Assembly (NCBI GenBank): GCA_038251885.1
Contig: JBBSAX010000019.1
Span: forward strand, 1-37,671
Direction of reading: 5' to 3'
DNA: 37,671 nucleotides
DNA from: JAHCHG01 sp038251885
Lineage (GTDB): Bacteria > Acidobacteriota > Blastocatellia > Pyrinomonadales > Pyrinomonadaceae
The notes below the pieces were generated by a model, which saw only the letters and a program-made list of their open reading frames with translations, ran no database searches and was not told the DNA's origin. Numbering within the stretch: position 1 is the first letter of the stretch; the number at the start of each line of letters is the position of its first letter. The position numbers and the translations under genes were made by a program. Below, piece by piece: positions 7,203 to 15,667 of this stretch.

Positions 7203-8849
7203 ATGGCTAAACAAGTTGTTCATGGTGAAGAATCACGCGCCGCTATTTTACGCGGTGTTAATCAACTCGCTGATGCAGTTAAAGTTACATTGGGACCGAA
7301 AGGACGCAACGTAGTTATTGACAAAAAATTCGGTTCGCCGACGATCACCAAAGATGGTGTAACGGTTGCGAAAGAAATCGAATTGAAAGATCCGTTAGAA
7401 AATATGGGCGCACAGATGGTGCGTGAAGTTGCTTCCAAGACTTCGGACGTTGCCGGTGACGGAACGACGACCGCGACAGTTTTGGCGCAAGCGATCTTCA
7501 AAGAAGGCGTTCGCACAGTTGCTGCCGGTGCAAATCCGATGGCTCTGAAACGCGGAATTGACAAAGCAGTTATCAAAGTTGTTGAAGAGATCAAAAACTT
7601 TTCACAACCCGTTTCAGGCGATTCGATTGCACAGGTCGGTACGGTTTCGGCAAACGGCGACCGCAAGATCGGCGAAATCATTGCCGAAGCTATGGATAAA
7701 GTCGGTAAAGACGGCGTAATTACGGTTGAAGAATCGAAAACAATGGATACGACTCTGGAAGTTGTCGAAGGTATGCAGTTTGATCGCGGCTATCTTTCAC
7801 CATATTTCGTAACCGATCCCGAAAGAATGGAAGCAGTTTTGGAAAATCCGTATATCTTGATCAATGAGAAGAAAGTTTCTTCAATGAAGGACTTGCTCCC
7901 GATCTTGGAACAGGTTGCTAAACTCGGCAAGCCGCTTTTGATTATCGCCGAAGATGTCGAAGGCGAAGCACTTGCAACACTCGTTGTCAATAAATTGCGC
8001 GGAACTTTGAATGTCGCGGCGGTAAAAGCACCGGGATTCGGCGACCGTCGTAAAGCGATGTTGGAAGACCTTGCAGTTATGACAGGCGGAAAAGTCATCA
8101 GCGAAGATTTGGGTATCAAACTCGAAGCAATTTCGATTGAAGACCTCGGACAAGCCACAAAAATCACGATTGACAAAGACAATACGACAGTTGTTGACGG
8201 CGGCGGAAAAGGCGAAGACATCGCCGGACGCGTTAAGTTGATCAAATCACAGATCGAAGACACATCTTCGGACTATGACCGCGAAAAATTGCAGGAACGC
8301 TTGGCTAAATTGGTCGGCGGCGTGGCAGTTATCAAAGTCGGCGCGGCAACCGAAACCGAAATGAAGGAAAAGAAAGCCCGCGTTGAAGATGCAATGCACG
8401 CAACCCGCGCGGCTGTTGAAGAAGGAATCGTTGCCGGCGGCGGTGTCGCTCTGGTTCGCGCTTCAAAAGCACTCGAAAACTTCGATACCGAAAGCGAAGA
8501 TGCAGACGAATTGATCGGTGTTTCCATCGTCAAACGCGCTCTGGAAGAACCGCTTCGTCAAATCGCTAACAACGCCGGACGCGAAGGCGCGGTCATCGTC
8601 GAAAACGTTCGCAGCAACGACTCCGCATCATACGGTTTCAACGCAGCGACCGAAAAATTTGAAGACCTCGTTGCAGCCGGAGTCATTGACCCCGCGAAAG
8701 TAACGAGAACCGCACTTCAAAATGCGGCTTCAATCGCCGGTTTGATGCTCACCACCGAAGCAATGATCGCTGACGTAGCTGATGACAACGAAGGCGGAAT
8801 GGGCGGCGGCATGGGCGGCGGCATGGGCGGAATGGGAATGGGAATGTAA
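7203..8849 (+). CDS. groL: Chaperonin GroEL (Hsp60)
   Basis: This ATP-dependent 14-mer chaperonin folds proteins in the cytoplasm with GroES. The 548-residue sequence is full length and collinear with the family. It has LGPKGRNVVIDKKFGSP, the nucleotide-binding GDGTTTATVLA, the apical substrate-binding region around YLSPYFVTDPERME, the hinge segment VKAPGFGDRRKAMLED and the second equatorial part VEEGIVAGGGVAL. The C-terminus is the Gly-Met-rich tail (GGMGGG repeats ending in GMGM) that lines the cavity floor. AGGAG at 7185-7189 is the ribosome site. The gene follows groES after 104 nt and ends before a strong terminator. Confidence 0.98.
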   Translation: MAKQVVHGEESRAAILRGVNQLADAVKVTLGPKGRNVVIDKKFGSPTITKDGVTVAKEIELKDPLENMGAQMVREVASKTSDVAGDGTTTATVLAQAIFKEGVRTVAAGANPMALKRGIDKAVIKVVEEIKNFSQPVSGDSIAQVGTVSANGDRKIGEIIAEAMDKVGKDGVITVEESKTMDTTLEVVEGMQFDRGYLSPYFVTDPERMEAVLENPYILINEKKVSSMKDLLPILEQVAKLGKPLLIIAEDVEGEALATLVVNKLRGTLNVAAVKAPGFGDRRKAMLEDLAVMTGGKVISEDLGIKLEAISIEDLGQATKITIDKDNTTVVDGGGKGEDIAGRVKLIKSQIEDTSSDYDREKLQERLAKLVGGVAVIKVGAATETEMKEKKARVEDAMHATRAAVEEGIVAGGGVALVRASKALENFDTESEDADELIGVSIVKRALEEPLRQIANNAGREGAVIVENVRSNDSASYGFNAATEKFEDLVAAGVIDPAKVTRTALQNAASIAGLMLTTEAMIADVADDNEGGMGGGMGGGMGGMGMGM

Positions 8850-8875
8850 TCTGAAATTTCATTCTGACTTTCTTG

Positions 8876-8912
8876 AAAGCGGCTTCGTCTATTCACGGAT
8901 GAAGCCGCTTTT
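8876..8912 (+). terminator. Intrinsic terminator after groL
   Basis: AAAGCGGCTTC (8876-8886) pairs with GAAGCCGCTTT (8901-8911) around a 14-nt loop. The stem is perfect and ends in a short T-run. Confidence 0.85.
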
Positions 8913-8933
8913 GACATAAAATTGTCCAACTCA

Positions 8934-10814
8934 ATGAATATGTTCAACAAAATTTGGAAGAAGCGCGAAACAGCCGAAGAAAATAACTTGACAGGTCAAA
9001 CAGGCAAAGAAGTTGCTAGATTGGCAACTAAAACAGATGAAACTCAAAAATATTTCAAACATCCTAAAATACTTCTTATTGACATTAAGGATGAATCAGA
9101 AAAAGTTCTTAAATCTGCTGGATTTAATGTTGAATCTGGAACTTTCGGAACTCCGTATAAAGTTGAGCAGGTTGCTGGATACATTCCAGTTGCCGTAACA
9201 TCAGAGCTTCCGAATCGTGAGGAACAAGAAATAATCATTATTGATTTATTTCCAAAAGAAACTTCAGAAAAAACACGCACGAAAACTATTGTTCAAGGGG
9301 ATAAAGGTTTTTGGAGTAGATGTAATCAAGGATTCATAGACCCTAGACCTGTCGCAACATTTTCAGCTCAGTCAACCTTTGAAAAAATTCTCAATCGTAA
9401 TGGCATTTTTGTAGTTTTCGCAGACAATCCATTTGATACAGAGATAGTGTGGGCAAGTGATAATAGAACTTATGGATTTCAAATTTATCAAAGTGAATTT
9501 GAATTGTGGTCTTTTCTAAATACTTTGGAGCAATCCAATTTTATTGTTAAAAATTCAAATGGTACGGAAATCAAGATCAAAAATCCAGATACACCTCTTG
9601 GAAGATTTTTCAGCAAACATAACGCTAGCGCAACTTTCACTTGCACATTTTTTCCAACTGAACTTACTCAATACGGCAAAATAATAGGTTACTCAAACAG
9701 AAGCCCGGAATCTTGGGTTGTAACAGCGGTTAACAAATATAATGAGCCAGTTGCAGGTTTTTTTACTCCAGATAAAGAACATAATGGATGGATTTTCATT
9801 TTCCCTCACATAGCTGCTAAAGCCAATTTTCTTTTAGAATTTCTCCGCGATATTTTGCCGGAATTTGCGCCTGAACTTTTCCCATATTCGGATAACAAAA
9901 CTTGGATCAAAAGAAATGAATATCAACCGAAAAGTGTTCAAGATTTAAATATAAAGATTGAACAACTTGAAGTTGAAACAAAACAAAAAATAGAAGAGAT
10001 AAATGAAGAAATTCAGCAAGAAAAAGAAAAGGTTGAATATCAAAATAAATTGCTCACAGATGACGGCGATTCACTTGTAGATGCCGTCGAACAAACTTTC
10101 AAAGTTTTGGGTTTCGTCAATGTCATCAACGTGGATGAAGAATACAAGAAGCAAGGAAAAACAAACAGCAACGATGAAGACCTACAAATTCGTGATGAGC
10201 CAACAAGCATTTTAGTAGAAATAAAAGGCGTAGCGGGATTTCCAAGCGATAATGATTCAAGACAAGTTACAAAGCATATTCCGATTCGTACGAATGAATG
10301 GCGAGAATTTGGCATTAGAGCATTATCAATAATCAATCATCAAAAAGCGATTCCTGCATTGGATAGAGATAAGAAACCTTTTCGTTCGTTAATTGTAGAG
10401 AGTGCCAAAGAACAATATCTAGGCTTGTTAACAACATTTGACCTTTACCGTTTGGTTCGCAGTTTTCTCAAAAACAATTGGAAGCACGAAAATATCAAAG
10501 ATTTGTTTATTCAGTCAGGACATATTTCAATCGTTCCAACTCATTATCAATATGTTGGTAAAATTGAACATTTTTGGGAAAATGTTGGTGCTGTTGGAAT
10601 TCGCGTAGAAGAAAACCCAATCAAACTTGACGATATAATATCTTTTGAATTACCAATCGAATTTGAGGAAATAAAAGTCAATTCTTTGCAAGTTGAAAAA
10701 ATATCTGTCGAAATTGCAGAGATTTCAATGCTCGCAGGAATAAAAACTAATCTACCAAAAGAGATTTTGAAAAAAGGCGTTAGAGTGTTCAGGATAATCA
10801 CGCCAAATTTATAA
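8934..10814 (+). CDS. Putative PD-(D/E)XK nuclease fused to an EF-Tu-domain-2-like barrel
   Basis: The 626-residue protein is not a known named gene. Residues about 40-110 form an alpha/beta unit (KILLIDIKDESEKVLKSAG). A region to about 330 is of unknown fold. A predicted coiled coil runs about 335-375, rich in Glu, Lys and Gln. Residues 380-500 look like a PD-(D/E)XK nuclease core: LVDAVEQTFKVLGF, then an acidic D416 in NDEDLQI, then ILVEIKG with the E429-x-K431 pair, then Q444. The last 90 residues (YVGKIEHFWENVGAVGIRV, SLQVEKISVEIAE, AGIKTNLP, KKGVRVFRI) resemble the small translation-factor-type beta barrel of EF-Tu domain 2. The ATG at 8934 is chosen; a TTG at 8922 is also in frame, and no clear ribosome site is visible. 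The DNA is more AT-rich than its neighbours and the gene sits alone between two terminators, which suggests an acquired cassette. A defence or nucleic-acid-processing role is inference. Confidence 0.6.
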   Translation: MNMFNKIWKKRETAEENNLTGQTGKEVARLATKTDETQKYFKHPKILLIDIKDESEKVLKSAGFNVESGTFGTPYKVEQVAGYIPVAVTSELPNREEQEIIIIDLFPKETSEKTRTKTIVQGDKGFWSRCNQGFIDPRPVATFSAQSTFEKILNRNGIFVVFADNPFDTEIVWASDNRTYGFQIYQSEFELWSFLNTLEQSNFIVKNSNGTEIKIKNPDTPLGRFFSKHNASATFTCTFFPTELTQYGKIIGYSNRSPESWVVTAVNKYNEPVAGFFTPDKEHNGWIFIFPHIAAKANFLLEFLRDILPEFAPELFPYSDNKTWIKRNEYQPKSVQDLNIKIEQLEVETKQKIEEINEEIQQEKEKVEYQNKLLTDDGDSLVDAVEQTFKVLGFVNVINVDEEYKKQGKTNSNDEDLQIRDEPTSILVEIKGVAGFPSDNDSRQVTKHIPIRTNEWREFGIRALSIINHQKAIPALDRDKKPFRSLIVESAKEQYLGLLTTFDLYRLVRSFLKNNWKHENIKDLFIQSGHISIVPTHYQYVGKIEHFWENVGAVGIRVEENPIKLDDIISFELPIEFEEIKVNSLQVEKISVEIAEISMLAGIKTNLPKEILKKGVRVFRIITPNL

Positions 10815-10847
10815 AGTATTTTTAGAAAAAACACTTAACACTTGTAC

Positions 10848-10886
10848 AAAAAAGGCTTCGCTCAAATTTGATCGAAGCCTTTTTTT
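10848..10886 (+). terminator. Intrinsic terminator after the nuclease-like gene
   Basis: AAAAAAGGCTTCG (10848-10860) pairs with CGAAGCCTTTTTT (10873-10885) around a 12-nt loop, with a long T-run. It is a strong rho-independent terminator. Confidence 0.9.
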
Positions 10887-10998
10887 AAGCGAAAATATAA
10901 ATTGAGATGGGTGAAATCGAAAAAATCAATATTTTCTTTTTTAATTCTTTGGTGTGAATTACCTTAATTCTGTTAAAACAAGCTACATATTATTAATT

Positions 10999-13074
10999 AT
11001 GAAGAAATCACTTTTTTACTATTTTGCAACGACTCTTTCACTTTTGTTCATTTCTAACTCAGTATTTGCCGGAACAGTTTCGCTTGATCCGACATTTAAT
11101 AACACGGGTTATAGAATTCAAAGTGTTGATCCCGACGGTGAGTTTGGCAGATCAATCGGTATCCAATCTGACGGCAAAATCGTTCTTGGTGGATGGACGC
11201 TCGGTGCGGCACTCTATGATAGATTTGCCGCAATGCGACTGAATTCTGACGGGATGCTTGATACAAGTTTTTCAGGTGACGGAATTGTCACAACCGCTTA
11301 CTCCAATTTTAATCAAGTCGAGAAACTTCTAATTCAGTCTAACGGAAGAATTATTTTGGGTGGAACTCGTTATTTCGGTCAAAACGATTTTGCGATGATT
11401 CGTTACACCACTGACGGTTCTCTTGATACATCATTTGACGGGGATGGTGGCGCGGCATCTCCAATAGATGGTAATTCCGAAGATTTTGGAAAAGATATGG
11501 CTCTCCAACTTGATGGAAAGATCGTTATGGTTGGAAGCATTGCCGCTGATTCTAATGCACCAACCGACATAGGAATCATTCGTCGAAATATTGATGGTTC
11601 ATTAGACACAAGTTTCAACGGAACAGGTATTTTGTTAATTCGATTTCCGAATGTTAATGCTTCAGCCGATTCGGTATTGATTCAAGGCGATGGGAAAATT
11701 GTAATCGGGGGATTTGTTTTTACCGGAATTCGGAACGATCTTTTGCTGATGCGCTTAAATTCTAACGGATTTTTAGATACTTCTTTTGGAAATAACGGAC
11801 TAACGATTACTCCGGTAAATGCCTCAAATAGTTCTGTGCGAACATTGAGCCAACAAAGTGACGGTAAGATATTGGCTGGCAGTCAGAATCTTTTTGCACG
11901 TTACGGTTCTAACGGAATTATTGACAACACTTTCGGCAACAGCGGTGTTATTAATGCTCCACATTCTGTCGAAGAGATCATAGTCAGAAATGATAATTCT
12001 TTTTTGGTTGGAGGATCATCAGGGTCGAACATTGCGGTTTCAAGGTATCTCTCGAATGGCATAATTGATACGACTTTTAACAACACGGGAACTGTGACCG
12101 CGACAGTTCCCGGAAGGCAGTGTTTTGGATCTTCAATCGCTTTGCAAAATGATGGTCGGATAATAGTTGGAGGAAATTGTACGGTTTCGCAATTGCCGAC
12201 ATTTGCAGTTTTTCGGTTGGTCGAGACTGAATCGCCTATTGCAGCCAAAATATTCGATTTTGACGGCGACAGAAAAACCGATGTCGCAATTTTCCGTCCC
12301 AATTCTGGTCAATGGTGGTATTTGCGAAGTTCCGATAATTCCAATCGCGTTTTTCAGTTCGGCAGTTCGTCTGACAAAATCGTTCCGGCAGATTATACGG
12401 GCGACGGCAAAACCGATATTGCCGTTTTCAAAATATCTTCAAATGAATGGTTTATTTTGCGCTCGGAAGATTCTTCATTCTATTCTTTCCCGTTCGGCGC
12501 GGCGGGCGATGTTCCGGTTGCCGCTGATTTTGACGGCGACGGCAAGGCAGACGCGGCTGTTTTCCGTCCGTCAAATGCAACTTGGTATATTCTAAACTCT
12601 TCCGGCGGAACAAGGATTCAGCAATTCGGGACGAATGGCGATTTGCCTGTCGCCAATGATTTTGACGGCGACGGCAGAACTGATCTGGCGATTTTCCGAC
12701 CTTCAAACGGTCAATGGTGGATCAATCGTTCTTCAAATCAAACGACTAATGTTTATAATTTCGGCACAAACACCGATAAATTAGTTCCCGCAGATTACAC
12801 AGGTGACGGCAAAACCGATGTGGCTTTTTGGCGACCAAGTTCGGGGGAATGGTTTATTTTGCGAAGTGAAAATGCTTCATTTTATTCATTTCCATTCGGA
12901 CAAACGGGGGATATTCCCGCGCCGGGCGATTATGACGGCGACGGCAAAGCAGATGCGGCGATTTTCCGGGACAGCAATACGACTTGGTATCTAAATCAGT
13001 CAACCAGTGGATTTGCAGCAGTCGGCTTCGGGCTTTCGGGCGATAGACCCGTTCCCAGTGCTTTTGTTCCTTAA
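10999..13074 (+). CDS. Secreted delta-60-repeat / FG-GAP-repeat protein
   Basis: A large exported protein of unknown role. The start is set at the ATG at 10999 because it opens a clean signal peptide (MKKSLFYYFATTLSLLFISN, cut near SVFA-GT); an upstream in-frame GTG adds 15 residues with no support. The N-terminal half has about seven delta-60 (DUF5122) beta-propeller blades, marked by IQSDGKIVLGG and LDTSFSGDG-type motifs. From about residue 420, six FG-GAP/VCBS blades follow, each with a calcium-binding-like loop such as DFDGDGKADAAVFRP. These are arranged as two copies of a three-blade block. The protein ends PVPSAFVP, almost the same as the protein at 20551. It has no obvious enzyme domain; adhesion or a structural role at the cell surface is inferred. 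A strong terminator precedes it, so it has its own promoter. Confidence 0.85.
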   Translation: MKKSLFYYFATTLSLLFISNSVFAGTVSLDPTFNNTGYRIQSVDPDGEFGRSIGIQSDGKIVLGGWTLGAALYDRFAAMRLNSDGMLDTSFSGDGIVTTAYSNFNQVEKLLIQSNGRIILGGTRYFGQNDFAMIRYTTDGSLDTSFDGDGGAASPIDGNSEDFGKDMALQLDGKIVMVGSIAADSNAPTDIGIIRRNIDGSLDTSFNGTGILLIRFPNVNASADSVLIQGDGKIVIGGFVFTGIRNDLLLMRLNSNGFLDTSFGNNGLTITPVNASNSSVRTLSQQSDGKILAGSQNLFARYGSNGIIDNTFGNSGVINAPHSVEEIIVRNDNSFLVGGSSGSNIAVSRYLSNGIIDTTFNNTGTVTATVPGRQCFGSSIALQNDGRIIVGGNCTVSQLPTFAVFRLVETESPIAAKIFDFDGDRKTDVAIFRPNSGQWWYLRSSDNSNRVFQFGSSSDKIVPADYTGDGKTDIAVFKISSNEWFILRSEDSSFYSFPFGAAGDVPVAADFDGDGKADAAVFRPSNATWYILNSSGGTRIQQFGTNGDLPVANDFDGDGRTDLAIFRPSNGQWWINRSSNQTTNVYNFGTNTDKLVPADYTGDGKTDVAFWRPSSGEWFILRSENASFYSFPFGQTGDIPAPGDYDGDGKADAAIFRDSNTTWYLNQSTSGFAAVGFGLSGDRPVPSAFVP
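12256..13059 (+). repeat. 402-bp higher-order tandem duplication within FG-GAP coding region
   Basis: Blades 1-3 (12256-12657) and 4-6 (12658-13059) match in order. GQWWYLRSS pairs with GQWWINRSS, KIVPADYTGDGKTD with KLVPADYTGDGKTD, and EWFILRSEDSSFYSFPFG with EWFILRSENASFYSFPFG. The repeat unit is three blades long, not one. Confidence 0.75.
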
Positions 13075-13092
13075 AAAAATCTAAAATTTCAA

Positions 13093-13133
13093 CAAAGAAG
13101 GCTTTTCTCATATTTGGAGAAAAACCTTCTTTG
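13093..13133. terminator. Long hairpin between convergent genes
   Basis: CAAAGAAGG (13093-13101) pairs with CCTTCTTTG (13125-13133), extended inward by CTTTTCTC and GAGAAAAA. It lies after the FG-GAP gene and before the convergent dapD and probably serves as a terminator, although no clear T-run follows. The remaining 170 nt to dapD hold nothing recognisable. Confidence 0.6.
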
Positions 13134-13306
13134 GCTGTAATGCTCTAAGTCCAATTCAAAAATCAAAGAAAGCTCATATTTTCTCTTGGAGCAAGAACGG
13201 TTAAATGGCTGAAAAATAATATTGAAATACAAATGTAAAATTTAGAGATTTCCGGTAGATTCGAACTTTTCATTTCCTTAATTTCTCTAATTTTTCCGGT
13301 AAAAAT

Positions 13307-14137
13307 TTATCGCAAATAATCTTCTAACTTTGTCGAAGCATCTGTTTTTTCATCGCGGTATTTGACGATGATCGGAGCGTAGATTGAAAGTCCGTTTTCT
13401 TTGCCGAAACCGCTGGAAATCTGTCTTGAACCTTGCACGACGACCGCATTTTTCGGAACTTCGAGCGGTTTTGCGCCGTCGGATTTATAGATTTTTTCGT
13501 TGACCAGATCAAACAGCGGAGTCGAACGCGTCAAGATTACGCCCGACGCTATTACGCACTTTTCGCGGACGATCACGCCCTCGTAAATTCCCGTGTTTCC
13601 GCCAATTAAACAATCATCTTCGATCACGACCGGATTTGCGTTGATCGGTTCAAGCACGCCGCCAATCTGCGCGGCGGCAGAAATGTGAACGCGCTTGCCG
13701 ATTTGAGCGCAAGAACCGACGAGCGCGTGCGAATCAATCATCGTGCCTTCATCAACAAATGCGCCGACATTGACATACATCGGCGGCATACAAACCACGC
13801 CCGGCGCGATATAACTTCCGTCCCGAATCGTCGAACCGCCCGGAACGATGCGAACTTTGTCTTCCAAAGTCATCGGGCGAAGCGGATAAGTTTCCTTGTC
13901 GAAAAACTGAAAAGATTCGCCGTCCTTCGACATTTCGACCATCGCGCCCATCTTAAAACCGAGCAAAATTCCCTGTTTCACCCAAGCGTTTGTCTGCCAA
14001 TTTCCTTCCGAATCTTTTTCCGCCGCACGAATTTCGCCGCGTCTTAAAGATTCTTTAAATTCTTCAAAAACCTTGCGATCATCTGCCGTAAACTCTGATT
14101 TTGTTATTAAATTTTCGATCTGTTTTTGTAATGTCAT
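13307..14137 (-). CDS. dapD: Tetrahydrodipicolinate N-succinyltransferase
   Basis: DapD transfers succinyl from succinyl-CoA to L-tetrahydrodipicolinate in the succinylase branch of diaminopimelate/lysine synthesis (cytoplasm, trimer). The 276-residue length is the family norm. An N-terminal helical part (RRGEIRAAEKD, NAWVKQGILLGF) is followed by a left-handed beta-helix of hexapeptide repeats: IRDGSYIAPGVVCMPPMYVN, GAFVDEGTMIDSHALVGSCA, AQIGGVLEP and IEDDCLIGGNTGIYEG. The C-terminal part has the usual VVQGSRQISSGFG segment. It starts 3 nt after the stop of the lipoprotein gene, which indicates translational linkage in a dapA-lipoprotein-dapD transcript. Confidence 0.96.
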   Translation of the reverse strand: MTLQKQIENLITKSEFTADDRKVFEEFKESLRRGEIRAAEKDSEGNWQTNAWVKQGILLGFKMGAMVEMSKDGESFQFFDKETYPLRPMTLEDKVRIVPGGSTIRDGSYIAPGVVCMPPMYVNVGAFVDEGTMIDSHALVGSCAQIGKRVHISAAAQIGGVLEPINANPVVIEDDCLIGGNTGIYEGVIVREKCVIASGVILTRSTPLFDLVNEKIYKSDGAKPLEVPKNAVVVQGSRQISSGFGKENGLSIYAPIIVKYRDEKTDASTKLEDYLR

Positions 14138-14140
14138 AAT

Positions 14141-14590
14141 TTATTTGTAAAAAATCACGTAATTGCCGTTTGCTTGTTTCTTGAAAGTCTTTTGCGCTTC
14201 CTTATTTTCAAACAATTCGTTTCCGGTCTTTCCCGAAAGATTAATCATATCAATCGGAAAATCCTTTGAATTTGAGACTGAATAATTTTCGGCTGTATTT
14301 ATAAGCAATGCTTCTTTCGGCTCGATTTTTACGCGGACAATTCGTGAATCACCGTCAACATCAAAAAACTGTGTCGAAATCTCGCGCCATTTTTTGCCTT
14401 CATCTTCAAACTTTTCCGCCGCTGTAACGCGCGGTTTGTAAATGATTCTTGCTTTGTCGAAATAGCTGTATTGCACGATCAAATCCGCGTCGGTGTTGTT
14501 GACAATAATAAATTCCTGACGAGGCGTTGAACAAGCCGTAAGCGCAATCGCCAAACTCAAAACTGTCAATAAAATGATATTTCTTTTCAT
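14141..14590 (-). CDS. Predicted lipoprotein between dapA and dapD
   Basis: No known family was recognised. From the ATG at 14590 the 149-residue product has an ideal lipoprotein signal: basic MKRN, hydrophobic ILLTVLSLAIA, lipobox LTAC with the lipidated Cys20. An upstream ATG would add 9 residues before the signal and is disfavoured. The mature part reads as a compact beta-rich domain (EFIIVNNTDADLIVQYSYF, SRIVRVKIEPKEALLIN) followed by a polar tail. It sits tightly upstream of dapD, so it is co-transcribed with lysine-pathway genes. A cell-envelope link through diaminopimelate in peptidoglycan is only a guess. Confidence 0.75.
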   Translation of the reverse strand: MKRNIILLTVLSLAIALTACSTPRQEFIIVNNTDADLIVQYSYFDKARIIYKPRVTAAEKFEDEGKKWREISTQFFDVDGDSRIVRVKIEPKEALLINTAENYSVSNSKDFPIDMINLSGKTGNELFENKEAQKTFKKQANGNYVIFYK

Positions 14591-14684
14591 AAAAACTCTA
14601 ATCGGCGGATTTTGCAAAATCTTAAATTTTTTTCGACTTTATTTTCCGTTAAATTTTCCGTTTTGTTCGCTTTCGGCGATGTTT

Positions 14685-15581
14685 TTACTTGAATTCCTTT
14701 AAAATTTCCTTCAGTTTATCTCGCGTCGGTTCGGTTATTGGAACGAGCGGCAAGCGCAAATTTTCTTCCAAAAGCCCCATTTCTTTCATCACGAATTTGC
14801 ACGGTGCAGGACTCGCTTCGATGAAATTTGCTTCCATCAGATCGAGAATTTTGTAATGAATCCGACGCGCTTTTGAAAAACCGCCATCAAGTGCGGATTC
14901 GACCATCGCGGAAGTTTCCTTCGGAACTTCGTTTGAACAAACCGAAACCAAACCGTCTGCGCCGACGGCGATTAAACCCAAAGTCGTCATATCGTCGCCG
15001 GAGAAAACTTTGAAATTTTTCGGGCGATTTAAGATTATCTGCATTATTTGCGAAAAATTGCCCGACGCTTCTTTGATTGCAACAATGTTTTCGTATTCAT
15101 TAGCAAGTCGAATCGTCGTTTCGGCGGAAATATTCGAAGCGGTTCTGCCCGGAACATTGTAGAGCATAATCGGAAACTTTTTGACCGATTTGGCGATTTC
15201 GCCGAAGTGTGCGATCAAACCATTCTGCGTCGGTTTGTTGTAATACGGCGCGACAATCAACGCGCCGTCCGCGCCTAATTCTCTTGCCTTTCGCGTGTAT
15301 TCGATGGCGGCGGCAGTGTTGTTACTTCCCGTTCCGGCAATGACTTTTGCGCCGAGTTTTTTGGCGACTTCGACCGCCATTTTGATAACGTGTTGATCTT
15401 CTTCGGGCGACATCGTTGCGCTTTCTCCGGTCGTGCCGCACGGAACGAGGATTTTTACGCCGTTGTTTATCTGGCGTTCGCACAGAGATTTGAAACATTC
15501 GTCGTCAATCGAACCGTTTTTATTAAACGGCGTTACAAGTGCCGTCGCGCATCCGCGCAGCCAATCAATTTTCATCGTCAT
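14685..15581 (-). CDS. dapA: 4-hydroxy-tetrahydrodipicolinate synthase
   Basis: DapA condenses pyruvate and aspartate semialdehyde, the first committed step to diaminopimelate and lysine. The 298-residue TIM-barrel product shows GCATALVTPFNKNG, the GTTGES substrate loop (49-54), APYYNKPTQ, the catalytic tyrosine in LYNVPGRTASN (Y141) and the Schiff-base lysine in IVAIKEASGNF (K170). The frame is open to an ATG at 15662, but those extra 27 residues are not conserved. A good promoter for dapA lies at 15619-15648, downstream of that codon, so 15581 is chosen (the ATG at 15575 is also possible). The adjacent M23 peptidase gene is divergent. dapA heads the dapA-lipoprotein-dapD group. Confidence 0.95.
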   Translation of the reverse strand: MTMKIDWLRGCATALVTPFNKNGSIDDECFKSLCERQINNGVKILVPCGTTGESATMSPEEDQHVIKMAVEVAKKLGAKVIAGTGSNNTAAAIEYTRKARELGADGALIVAPYYNKPTQNGLIAHFGEIAKSVKKFPIMLYNVPGRTASNISAETTIRLANEYENIVAIKEASGNFSQIMQIILNRPKNFKVFSGDDMTTLGLIAVGADGLVSVCSNEVPKETSAMVESALDGGFSKARRIHYKILDLMEANFIEASPAPCKFVMKEMGLLEENLRLPLVPITEPTRDKLKEILKEFK

Positions 15582-15618
15582 AATATTTGTAAAAAATCCT
15601 TTGCTGAAATAAAAAGAA

Positions 15619-15648
15619 AGTATATTCTTATCGAGGTCAAACTGACAA
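15619..15648 (-). promoter_or_regulatory. dapA promoter
   Basis: On the minus strand TTGTCA (15648-15643) and TATACT (15624-15619) are separated by 18 nt. It lies 37 nt upstream of the chosen dapA start and excludes the far-upstream ATG. Confidence 0.55.
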
Positions 15649-15667
15649 AAACATATAGTCAAATTTT

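Noticed and set aside
7262..8533. Several antisense open frames inside groL
   Set aside because: They are mirror frames of a highly biased, strongly conserved gene and show no independent signals.
8911..8939. TTGACA (8911-8916) as -35 of a promoter for the nuclease-like gene
   Set aside because: With 17 nt spacing the -10 would be ATGAAT on the start codon itself, a poor match, and the hexamer overlaps the end of the groL terminator.
10954..10998. GTG start 15 codons upstream of the 10999 gene
   Set aside because: It would put a polar stretch in front of a complete signal peptide that begins at the ATG.
12452..13111. Antisense Arg/Pro/His-rich open frames in the FG-GAP region
   Set aside because: These arise from the repeated GACGGCGACGG-type DNA coding the calcium loops; they have no start signals.
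15582..15662. N-terminal extension of dapA by 27 residues
   Set aside because: The added residues are not DapA-like and the best promoter lies downstream of that ATG.
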